Assembly (NCBI RefSeq): GCF_004962245.1
Contig: NZ_SUHQ01000001.1
Location: 192,549 to 256,548 of the forward strand
From: Mesorhizobium sp.
GTDB taxonomy: Bacteria > Pseudomonadota > Alphaproteobacteria > Rhizobiales > Rhizobiaceae
Direction of reading: 5' to 3'
Length of the DNA: 64,000 nucleotides
The notes under the pieces are model-generated. The model did not search any database, was not told where the DNA came from, and saw only the letters and a program-made list of their open reading frames with translations. The translations under genes were made by a program, and so were the position numbers. This document shows positions 9,284 to 16,373 of the stretch, piece by piece (positions within the stretch are counted from its first letter, which is position 1; every line of letters starts with the position of its first letter).

Positions 9284-9712
9284 TTACTTCTTGTTGTAGC
9301 CGGTGCGGATCTCCTCCATGGCCTCCTTGATGCGGTCGCGCAGGATCTCGACCGATTCGGTGCCGGATTTCTTGGCCAGTTCGGCCACCTCGCCAGCATT
9401 CTTCAATGCAGTCTCGAAGGATTTTCTGGCGAATGCCGCTTGCTTGGCCATCAAGTCCCGCGGATCGCCCGGCGCACGGTAGCTCTGCGCCATGTCGGCG
9501 ATTTCGTGCAGCGTGTCCTGCAGCATCTCGCGTTGTCTGGAGAATAGCGACGACGCTCCAGCGGCACTTGCCCTGGCCGATTTTTCCAGTGCTTCGAGGT
9601 TCTTGCGATGATGGTTGAGGATCGCCTCGACATCGACTTTCGGCAGCTTCAGATCGCGGCCGAACCTGCCGAACATGTCCATGAAGGAGTCGGAATCCGG
9701 TTGCTTTGCCAT
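9284..9712 (-). CDS. Phasin family protein (PHA granule-associated)
   Basis: The 142-aa protein is all helical and rich in Ala, Lys and Glu. The central heptad stretch runs from 'RKNLEALEKSARAS' through 'RSFETALKNAGEVAELAKKS' (in part), as in the phasin_2 family, which coats polyhydroxyalkanoate granules. An AGGGGAG ribosome-binding site precedes ATG 9712 (MAKQPDSDSFMDMF). The spacer of 223 bp to the MaoC-like gene downstream shows no clear signal. The pairing of a phasin with an (R)-hydratase suggests carbon storage, although no PHA synthase is in the window. Confidence 0.9.
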   Translation of the reverse strand: MAKQPDSDSFMDMFGRFGRDLKLPKVDVEAILNHHRKNLEALEKSARASAAGASSLFSRQREMLQDTLHEIADMAQSYRAPGDPRDLMAKQAAFARKSFETALKNAGEVAELAKKSGTESVEILRDRIKEAMEEIRTGYNKK

Positions 9713-9792
9713 GGTGGTTCTCCCCTGTTGCCGAAAGGGACAATAGAGCACTGGAGCTTCGCGGTCCATTCGCAGGTGCAATGCATCGTGGC

Positions 9793-11088
9793 TCAGCCGA
9801 CGAGGAACAGCCGTTCCACCGTATGGAGCCCGACGCCGGCAAGGCCGCCGATGACCATACCGTTGAAGCGGATATATTGCAGGTCCTTGCCGATGTTCAT
9901 CTCGATCAGCCTGGTGAGCTGGGCAAGATCCCAGCGCTTGACCTGATCGGCGATGAATTTCGACACGCCGCTCTTCTGGCTTTCGACGAAGGAAGACAGC
10001 GCCACGACGAAACCCTGGTTCATGTCGGCCCTGATCTGCGCGTCGCCGGCAAGATGGCGGCCGACCTCGACGAACATGTTGGCGAGATGGGCGCGGATCA
10101 TCGAATTCGGTGCCTTGGCGTCCTGCTCTATGAACAGGCGGAGGCTTTCCCACATGTCGCCGGCCAGCGCCTTCAGCTCCGGCCGGGCGAGGAAATCGCG
10201 CTTCAGCTTCTCGGCGCGCTTGGCGTATTGTTTGGACGTCCTCAGCCGCTCGACGAAGGTCTGCACGAAACGGTCGAATTCGGCGCGCATCGGGTGATCG
10301 GGGTCGGCCCTCACCTCGTCGAGCAGCGAACCGGCGGAGGCGACGATCTTCTTTAGGAGATAGGCGTCGGCGCGGAACAGGTTGAACAGCGACGGCAGCT
10401 CCTCGCGGATTTTCTCGCGCATCGTCGCCAGCGCCTGCTCGTCGCTCAGGAAGCGGCCGACGACCTTGGTGAATTCGTCGAACAGTCTTTGGTGGCGACG
10501 GTCGTCGGTCAGAGCCGACAGCAGCTCGGCGGCGAGCGGCGCCAGCGGCACCTTTTCGATCTGCTCCAGCATGCGGCTGGTGACGAAGCCGCGCAGGCCG
10601 GATTGCTCGACGGCCGCCAGCGTCTGCGGCACCAGCCGGCCGACGAAATGCGACAGATCGGCGGCGCGGTTGGGATCGGCCAGCCAGTCCGCGACGAGCG
10701 CGGAAAAGTCGACCTCAGCGAGCTTTTCGCGCACCGGCTCCGGCGCCAGGAAATTGACCTCGATGAAGCGGCCGAGATTGTCTGCGATGCGGTTCTGGTT
10801 CTCCGGGATGATGGCGGTATGCGGGATCGGCAGGCCGAGCGGCCGTCTGAACAGCGCCACCACCGCATACCAGTCGGCCAGCCCGCCGATCGTCGCAGCC
10901 TCGGCGAAGGCGGCGACGAACCCCAGCCACGCATGCCGCCCCTCGAACGACTTGGCCACCGCAAAGATGAGGACGCAGAGCGCGAGCGCTGCGGTGGCGA
11001 CGAACTTGGTGCGCCGAAGCGCCGAAAGCTTGGCGTCCGCGTCGGCATCGAACCGGGCGGATGCCGAAGTCAGTGCTGATTGTGACAT
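9793..11088 (-). CDS. DUF445 family membrane-anchored protein (YjiN-like)
   Basis: The 431-aa protein has two hydrophobic segments near the N-terminus (about 28-45 and 55-80, 'FVAAFAEAATIGGLADWYAV'). A long helical, charged region follows, with one more hydrophobic stretch at the end ('NGMVIGGLAGVGLHTV'). The motif 'GGLADWYAVVALFRRPLG' (split here at 18 residues) is diagnostic of DUF445. The molecular function of the family is not established. The gene is followed after 80 bp by the phasin gene on the same strand. Confidence 0.88.
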   Translation of the reverse strand: MSQSALTSASARFDADADAKLSALRRTKFVATAALALCVLIFAVAKSFEGRHAWLGFVAAFAEAATIGGLADWYAVVALFRRPLGLPIPHTAIIPENQNRIADNLGRFIEVNFLAPEPVREKLAEVDFSALVADWLADPNRAADLSHFVGRLVPQTLAAVEQSGLRGFVTSRMLEQIEKVPLAPLAAELLSALTDDRRHQRLFDEFTKVVGRFLSDEQALATMREKIREELPSLFNLFRADAYLLKKIVASAGSLLDEVRADPDHPMRAEFDRFVQTFVERLRTSKQYAKRAEKLKRDFLARPELKALAGDMWESLRLFIEQDAKAPNSMIRAHLANMFVEVGRHLAGDAQIRADMNQGFVVALSSFVESQKSGVSKFIADQVKRWDLAQLTRLIEMNIGKDLQYIRFNGMVIGGLAGVGLHTVERLFLVG

Positions 11089-11192
11089 GGATGAACTGCT
11101 CCTGGTCGATCTAGCAGACTTAATTTAGTGATCCGCCCACCCGAATGCGCGCCAGACCAGGGTCGTGGTTTGCACGACCGCGCACACAAACT

Positions 11193-11207
11193 TGACAAAA
11201 TTATTCA
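11193..11207. promoter_or_regulatory. IRO box (RirA operator form TGA-N9-TCA) upstream of rirA
   Basis: TGACAAAATTATTCA matches the published iron-responsive operator core TGA-N9-TCA of RirA. It lies 79 bp before the rirA start codon and overlaps a TTGACA that could be the -35 element. Together these suggest iron-dependent autoregulation of rirA. The same core occurs between hmuP and hmuR. Operator function is inferred from the motif and its position. Confidence 0.65.
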
Positions 11208-11226
11208 CCTATATGCGATGCTTGTC

Positions 11227-11239
11227 TGGAATTATTCCA
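11227..11239. promoter_or_regulatory. Palindrome TGGAATTATTCCA in the rirA leader
   Basis: TGGAAT-T-ATTCCA is a perfect 13-bp palindrome lying 47 bp before the rirA ATG and downstream of the IRO box. It could be a second operator, for example for an Irr/Fur-type regulator, but it does not match a consensus I can name with confidence. Confidence 0.35.
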
Positions 11240-11285
11240 AGGTATAGGCCATATTAGGCTTGAGCCATTGCTTCGTGAGGACAAA

Positions 11286-11747
11286 ATGCGGCTGACACGC
11301 CAGACCAATTACGCCATGCGCATCCTGATGTATTGCGCTGCGAATAACGATCGGCTGAGCCGGATTCCCGAGATCGCTGCCGCCTACTCGGTGTCCGAAC
11401 TTTTCCTCTTCAAGATCCTGCAGCCTTTGGTCGAGCATGGTCTGGTCGAGACGGTGCGCGGCAGGAACGGTGGCGTCAGGCTCGGCCGCCCGGCTGAATC
11501 GATCAGCCTGTTCGACGTCGTGCGCGTGACCGAAGAGAGCTTCGCCATGGCCGAATGCTTCGAGAACGATGCCGCCGAATGTCCGCTGGTCGACAGTTGC
11601 GCACTGAATTCGGCGCTGCGCGAGGCACTCAACGCCTTCTTCGCCGTGCTCGCGCGCTATACGATCGCCGACATGGTGGCGGCGCGCCCGAATGTGCGCA
11701 ACCTTCTCGGCATCGACATGCTCGAACGCCGGGCGCCTGCCGCCTGA
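11286..11747 (+). CDS. rirA: Rrf2-family iron regulator RirA
   Basis: The 153-aa protein matches RirA nearly end to end. The winged helix 'MRLTRQTNYAMRILMYCA' leads into 'RIPEIAAAYSVSELFLFKI' and 'VRGRNGGVRLG'. Cys91, Cys99 and Cys105 are at the positions that hold the Fe-S cluster in known RirA proteins. RirA represses iron and haem uptake when iron is plentiful. GAGGAC precedes ATG 11286; the frame continues upstream to 11268 without support. An IRO box upstream suggests autoregulation, and the haem operon starts immediately downstream on the other strand. Confidence 0.96.
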   Translation: MRLTRQTNYAMRILMYCAANNDRLSRIPEIAAAYSVSELFLFKILQPLVEHGLVETVRGRNGGVRLGRPAESISLFDVVRVTEESFAMAECFENDAAECPLVDSCALNSALREALNAFFAVLARYTIADMVAARPNVRNLLGIDMLERRAPAA

Positions 11748-11798
11748 TTTTCGATCGCCGCAGCCAAGGGAATCGCTTCAGGTTTTCCTGCCGGTGCC

Positions 11799-11923
11799 TT
11801 CTCCCCGTATAGTGACGGGGGAGAGGGACAATGTCATCGACGGTTTCGCTAATCTCCAACGTTGCAAAAAGGACGCCAGCGTTCCGGCCAGCTACTTTCT
11901 CCCCGTCACTATACGGGGAGAAA
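11799..11923. repeat. Dispersed palindromic repeat, family A copy 1
   Basis: Two hairpins, TTCTCCCCGTATAGTGACGG... (11799-11826) and TTTCTCCCCGTCACTATACG... (11896-11923), are inverted copies of each other about 70 nt apart. Each also folds on itself (CTCCCCGT/ACGGGGAG). The flank ATGCCCGGCAGGGCAATGAG (from 11923) is shared with copies near 20979 and 53965. The element lies between the convergent rirA and hmuV genes and may serve as a bidirectional terminator. Confidence 0.8.
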
Positions 11924-12026
11924 TGCCCGGCAGGGCAATGAGGGGCGGCGCCGACTTCGACAATTGGCGCGTCAATGCTGGAAGCGCGGGGAACGGCATT
12001 TGCAGGCCGGCTGAATCCCAACAGGC

Positions 12027-12815
12027 CTAGGCCGCGGACTGCGGCAATACGAACGGCACGTTTCCGGCCGGCAGCACGCCCACCCTCAGCCGGCAGTCGA
12101 ACACTTTTTCGATCAGATCGTCGCTCAGCACATCCTGCGGTGAGCCGGTGGCGGCAAGCCGGCCGCGATGCATGACGAAAATCCGGTCGGCATACATGGC
12201 CGTCAGATTGAGGTCGTGCAGGATGGCGACCACGCCACCGCCTCGTCTGGCGAAATCGTGGGCAATGTTCATGATGATCAACTGGTGCTTGATGTCGAGG
12301 CTGGAAAGCGGCTCGTCGAGAAACAGATAGCGCGGTTTGCCGTCGAGGACCGGCGCCCAGACCTGGCAGAGCACGCGGGCCAACTGCACGCGCTGCTGCT
12401 CGCCGCCCGAGAGCTCCTGGTAGAAACGGCCGGCAAAGCCGTCGAGATCGACCCGCGCCAGCGCCCGTTCGGGCAGGCGCTCATCCTCGCCGGGCAGCGC
12501 GCCCGAGCGCCCGCCGAGCAGGCCGAGCCTGACGATCTCGCGCACTGTGAACGGGAAGGACAGCGTCGTCGCCTGTGGCAGCACGGCGCGCATCGTGGCG
12601 GCCTCGACCGGCTTCATCGCCGACAGGTCGCGGCCGTTGATGGTGACCTCTCCCGAGTAGGCAAGGTCGCCGGACAGCGCCCTGAGGAAGGTCGTCTTGC
12701 CCGAGCCGTTGGGGCCGACGATGGCCGCGATTTCACCAGGCCGCATGTCGAAATCGACATTGGCGACGATACGCTTGCCGCCGATCGCCACCGACACATC
12801 CCGCGCTTCGATCAT
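12027..12815 (-). CDS. hmuV: Haemin ABC transporter ATP-binding protein HmuV
   Basis: The 262-aa ATPase has Walker A 'GPNGSGKTT' (34-42), signature 'LSGGEQQRVQLAR' and Walker B 'YLFLDEP'. It powers haem import through HmuU. The family start is ATG 12815 (MIEARDVSVAIGGKR); the longer open frame to 13091 is a shadow over hmuU. It is the last gene of hmuPSTUV, 10 nt behind the hmuU stop, so it is translated from the same transcript. The 'SSLDIKHQ' D-loop region is typical of HmuV/BtuD-type ATPases. Confidence 0.95.
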   Translation of the reverse strand: MIEARDVSVAIGGKRIVANVDFDMRPGEIAAIVGPNGSGKTTFLRALSGDLAYSGEVTINGRDLSAMKPVEAATMRAVLPQATTLSFPFTVREIVRLGLLGGRSGALPGEDERLPERALARVDLDGFAGRFYQELSGGEQQRVQLARVLCQVWAPVLDGKPRYLFLDEPLSSLDIKHQLIIMNIAHDFARRGGGVVAILHDLNLTAMYADRIFVMHRGRLAATGSPQDVLSDDLIEKVFDCRLRVGVLPAGNVPFVLPQSAA

Positions 12816-12825
12816 GAAAACTCTC

Positions 12826-13926
12826 TCACAGGTCGACGACCCCACGCTTGCGGAGCAGTATCCAGAGGAAGAACGGAGCGCCGGCGATCGCGGTGACGAT
12901 GCCGATCGGCAGCTCGGCCGGCGCCACCATGGTGCGTGCGACGGCATCGGCCAGAAGCAGCAGCGAAGCGCCAAGCAGGGCCGAGGCCGGCAGCAGGTAG
13001 CGGTTGTCCGGGCCGATGGCCAGACGCAGCAGGTGCGGCACGACGATGCCGACAAAGCCGATGCCGCCGCTGGCGGCAACAGACGCTCCAACCGCCGCCG
13101 AAACGCCGATAATGGCCGTGTATTTCAGCCGCTGCACCGGGATGCCGAGATGGCCGGCGGTGGCTTCGCCCAGTGCCAGCGCGTTGAGGCCGCGCGCCAG
13201 GAACGGCATCGCCGAAAGCGCCAGCACGATGATTGGCCCGACGGAACCGATCTTCTGCCAGGTCGCGCCGGCAAGCGAGCCGAGCTGCCAGAAGGTCAGG
13301 TCGCGCAACTGCCGGTCGTCGGCCATGAAGATCAGGATGCCGGTCAGCGCTATTGCCAAGGCCGCCAGCGCGATGCCGGCAAGCAGCATGGTGGCGACCG
13401 AGGTTCGACCGTGCCTGGTGGCGACCTGATAGAGCACCAATGTCGTCGCCAGCCCGCCGCAGAACGCGGCCAGCGGCAGCGCGAGCGTGCCCAGCGCCAC
13501 GGTGAACGGCGCCAGCACCGTGGCGCCAAGCACGATGACGGCCACCGCGCCGAGGCTCGATCCAGCCGAAACACCGATGAGACCGGGGTCCGCCAGCGGG
13601 TTGCGGAACAGCCCCTGCATGACCGCGCCGGAAACGGCAAGTGCAGCGCCGATCAGCACGCCGAGGATGACGCGCGGCAGGCGGATGTCGTAGACGATCA
13701 GGCGGTCGCGCGCGCTCAGCGCCTCATCGCCAGGTGCCGCACCCAACAGCCAGTCGCCAACGACGCTGACAACCGAGGCATCGGATGCGCCGGATGTCAG
13801 CGACAACAGGACGGCAACGGCAAGCCCCAGGCACAAAAACAGGATGACAACACGCGCGCGCCCCGAACGGTCGCCGTCGGATGCTGTCGCCATAATGCCC
13901 GCACCAGCGATCGATTGATCGGCCAT
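12826..13926 (-). CDS. hmuU: Haemin ABC transporter permease HmuU
   Basis: The 366-aa FecCD-family permease has about nine or ten transmembrane helices. Family motifs are 'RLPRVILGVLIGAALAVSG', 'QGLFRNPLADPGLIGVSAG' and 'GIGFVGIVVPHLLRL'. It forms the inner-membrane channel for haem with HmuV and receives haem from HmuT. The start is ATG 13926 (MADQSIAGAG), with AGGA upstream and 10 nt after the hmuT stop; the frame to 14121 overlaps hmuT and is not used. A cytoplasmic N-tail of about 25 residues precedes the first helix. Confidence 0.94.
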   Translation of the reverse strand: MADQSIAGAGIMATASDGDRSGRARVVILFLCLGLAVAVLLSLTSGASDASVVSVVGDWLLGAAPGDEALSARDRLIVYDIRLPRVILGVLIGAALAVSGAVMQGLFRNPLADPGLIGVSAGSSLGAVAVIVLGATVLAPFTVALGTLALPLAAFCGGLATTLVLYQVATRHGRTSVATMLLAGIALAALAIALTGILIFMADDRQLRDLTFWQLGSLAGATWQKIGSVGPIIVLALSAMPFLARGLNALALGEATAGHLGIPVQRLKYTAIIGVSAAVGASVAASGGIGFVGIVVPHLLRLAIGPDNRYLLPASALLGASLLLLADAVARTMVAPAELPIGIVTAIAGAPFFLWILLRKRGVVDL

Positions 13927-13936
13927 CGTATCCTGC

Positions 13937-14851
13937 TCAGTCCGCGGCCTGCCCGCCATAAAGCGAGGCGGCAAGGTCGTGGATGACGTCGGCGGTGCGC
14001 GGCCCGAAGCCAAGCAGATAGCCGCCATCCATGCGGACCACCTTGCGCGTGGCACCCGCCGGTGTCGACAGGATGGACGGGTTCGCGAACAGTTCGTCAT
14101 CCGATGCGACGGGACCGGCATTGTTCATCATCAGGATCACGTCGGGCCTGGCGGTGATAACAGCCTCGTCGGACAATTGCTTGTAGCCGGAGAAGCCGGC
14201 AACCGCATTGACGCCGCCCGAAAGCTTGATGATGCCATCGGCGGCGGTATCGCTGCCGGAAGCGAGGATCTTGCCGCCTTGCATCGACAGCACGAACAGG
14301 ACGCGCTTGCGGCCCTTGATCGAAGCGGTCTGTTTTTCGGCGGCCTTCAACTTGGCGTCGATCTCGGCTGCCAGCGCATCGGCCTTGGCGTCCGCGCCAA
14401 GCGCCTTGCCGACGATGTGGATCTTTTCGAGGATGCCTTCATGGTCGTAGCGCTCGGGCACCTCGATGAACGGGATGCTCGTCTTCTTCAGCACGTCGAC
14501 GGCTTCCTTCGGCCCGCTGCCATGCAGCGCCAGGATGCCCGACGGATTGACCGACAGGACACCTTCCGGTGACAGTTGGCGCATGTAGCCGACATCAGGC
14601 AGTTTGAGCGCCGCCTCGGGATAATTGCTGGTCGAATCGCGGGCGACCAGCCGATCCTGCTCGCCGAGCGCAAAGACGATCTCGGTGATAGAACCGCCGA
14701 TGGCCGCGATCTTCGACGGATTCGCGAAGACCACCGTCTCTTCGGCGGCGCGGGCCGGCAGCAATGCTGCAATGGCCAGGGAAAGGCCGATCGCCGGCCC
14801 AAGCGCCATTGTGAAAACACGCGCCCGTTTACGCAAGGGAACCATTGTCAT
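13937..14851 (-). CDS. hmuT: Haemin ABC transporter periplasmic binding protein HmuT
   Basis: The 304-aa protein has a Sec signal peptide ending near 'LLPARAA' (about residue 35). A class III periplasmic binding fold follows: 'RIAAIGG'-type first strand ('KIAAIGGSITEIVFALGE'), 'DVGYMRQLSPEGVLSVNP' and 'RPDVILMM'. It carries haem from the outer-membrane receptor to HmuU. Two ATGs are possible, 14851 and 14845. GAGG is 3 nt from the first and 9 nt from the second, so the inner one may be the main start. It follows hmuS by 5 nt. Confidence 0.94.
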   Translation of the reverse strand: MTMVPLRKRARVFTMALGPAIGLSLAIAALLPARAAEETVVFANPSKIAAIGGSITEIVFALGEQDRLVARDSTSNYPEAALKLPDVGYMRQLSPEGVLSVNPSGILALHGSGPKEAVDVLKKTSIPFIEVPERYDHEGILEKIHIVGKALGADAKADALAAEIDAKLKAAEKQTASIKGRKRVLFVLSMQGGKILASGSDTAADGIIKLSGGVNAVAGFSGYKQLSDEAVITARPDVILMMNNAGPVASDDELFANPSILSTPAGATRKVVRMDGGYLLGFGPRTADVIHDLAASLYGGQAAD

Positions 14852-14856
14852 TATCC

Positions 14857-15930
14857 TCAGGCTGCGGTCGGGCTTGGAATGCGCGGCAGGTTCTCTGCCA
14901 GAAACCGCCAGTCCTCGCGCTCGCTTTCACCTTCATGGCGCTTGCCGAAGAACTGGATGAACATCTTGCCGTCGGCGCCATAGGCCTCGAGCGACGTGAC
15001 GTGGCCGTCCTTGGTCGGTTTACGCACGGCCCAGACCTCATGGATGTGGTCGGTTCGCAGATGCAGATGGAAGGTTTCGTCCAACACGTTGATCCATGGT
15101 CCCATCGGCTTGATCGACTTGATCGGGCCCGAATGGATCTGGATGCAGCCGCGATTGCCGACAAAGCACATGATCGGCATCTCGCCCTCGGCGGCATGAT
15201 GGAACATGGCGCTGACGGCATCGTTGTCGAGCAGCCAGGCGTAATCCTGGCCGACCATGCGCATCGCCTGGCGGCGGTCGAGCTTCAGCGTCTTCAGCAT
15301 GCCGAAGAACTGATGCACGTCGGTCAGCCGGCTCCAGCGGTCGCGCAGATCGTCGACATCGGCGGAAGCGTCCGAAACTCCGGCCTCGTCGGCAAATCCG
15401 CGCTCCACAACTCCTTCTGAAATCGCCACCATTGGCTCCTGGTTCGGCGATTCGAGCTCGGCCACTAGCTTCTGATAGGCATAGAGGTTGGACGCGGGCC
15501 GCAAATGCACCTTGTGCACTGCCTCGCCTGCCGCATCGAAGAACTGCAGGCTGCGCCTGATATCGCCGCCGTCGCGCTTTTCAACGGCAAAGCCATGCGC
15601 CCAGACTTTCGGGAAGATGCGCAGGTCGATGTTCTCGCCAAGCACCATGGCATTGTGGTTGCCGGTGACGACCTTGTCGTAGATGCCGATCTTCTCGTGC
15701 ACGGCGCTTTCGTTACGAGTCAGCGCCATGACCTCGCCGACGGCTTCGAGGCCGGTTAGAAGATCGTTGACGCGCGGCTCGACGCGGACGACGCCGTCGC
15801 CGCAATGCGCGGCAACCAGCTCGGCCTCCGAGATGCCAAGCTGGGCGGCGAGATCGCGCTCGCGCGTCGTCGGATTGTCTGCCCGCGCCCGCCGGATCTC
15901 GTGCGGAGCGGGTTTTACGCGCTGTTCCAT
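14857..15930 (-). CDS. hmuS: Haem-degrading/haem-trafficking protein HmuS
   Basis: The 357-aa cytoplasmic protein belongs to the HemS/ChuS/HmuS family, built from two structural repeats. Conserved stretches include 'RAARADNP'-like 'RRARADNPTTRERDLAAQLG', 'RNESAVHEKIG', 'IFPKVWAHGFAVEKRDG' and 'GCIQIHSGPI'. It accepts haem after import and passes it on or degrades it. It is the second gene of hmuPSTUV, 27 bp behind hmuP. The separate HmuQ monooxygenase at 20.2 kb suggests that haem cleavage is mainly done by HmuQ. Confidence 0.94.
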   Translation of the reverse strand: MEQRVKPAPHEIRRARADNPTTRERDLAAQLGISEAELVAAHCGDGVVRVEPRVNDLLTGLEAVGEVMALTRNESAVHEKIGIYDKVVTGNHNAMVLGENIDLRIFPKVWAHGFAVEKRDGGDIRRSLQFFDAAGEAVHKVHLRPASNLYAYQKLVAELESPNQEPMVAISEGVVERGFADEAGVSDASADVDDLRDRWSRLTDVHQFFGMLKTLKLDRRQAMRMVGQDYAWLLDNDAVSAMFHHAAEGEMPIMCFVGNRGCIQIHSGPIKSIKPMGPWINVLDETFHLHLRTDHIHEVWAVRKPTKDGHVTSLEAYGADGKMFIQFFGKRHEGESEREDWRFLAENLPRIPSPTAA

Positions 15931-15957
15931 GTCTTGAACACCTACTTGTCTTACTAC

Positions 15958-16164
15958 CTATTTGTTGAGGATGAGCTTGCCCTGGCGGGTGATCTTCAGC
16001 CGGTAGAGCGCTCCATGATGCTCGATGCCGATCTCGTGCTCGCCCTGGAACAGCGTGTTGCTGGACAGGGTCCTCACGGTCAACGGAAGCCGATCGAAAC
16101 GAGCCGAATTGTCGTCGGAACGGCGGACGCGATAGCGAAAGTCACTGGGATTGTGCGTGTTCAT
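15958..16164 (-). CDS. hmuP: Small haem-uptake regulator HmuP (HemP family)
   Basis: The 68-aa protein ends with the HemP motif 'HEIGIEHHGALYRLKITRQG' and 'KLILNK'. In Bradyrhizobium HmuP is a co-activator needed for haem-receptor gene expression together with Irr. I use ATG 16164 (MNTHNPSDFRYRV), which follows AAGGGAT; an extended frame to 16233 runs into the promoter region and lacks a ribosome-binding site. It is the first gene of the minus-strand haem operon and divergent from hmuR, with an IRO box between. Confidence 0.9.
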   Translation of the reverse strand: MNTHNPSDFRYRVRRSDDNSARFDRLPLTVRTLSSNTLFQGEHEIGIEHHGALYRLKITRQGKLILNK

Positions 16165-16237
16165 CTGTTCGATCCCTTTCCTGGGCCGGGCTTGGTCAGC
16201 TGGCTCGACGCTTGCGTGAAAATGCCGATTCATTTCT

Positions 16238-16252
16238 TGACTTGAATAATCA
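16238..16252. promoter_or_regulatory. IRO box (TGA-N9-TCA) between hmuP and hmuR
   Basis: TGACTTGAATAATCA fits the RirA operator core TGA-N9-TCA exactly and, like the copy before rirA, is part of a TTGAC that could be a -35 element. It lies 73 bp before hmuP and 121 bp before hmuR, so one site could repress both directions under iron sufficiency. Inferred from the motif and its position. Confidence 0.7.
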
Positions 16253-16373
16253 TGTTTACTAGTCAGTGCAATACCGGACTAAGTGAGTCAACATTTAAGA
16301 CGCCGGACACGATGAAAAATGCCAGCGAGCCCCAAGCCAGCCAGCATCGAACCAGGATTTTTGGAGTTGGGGC

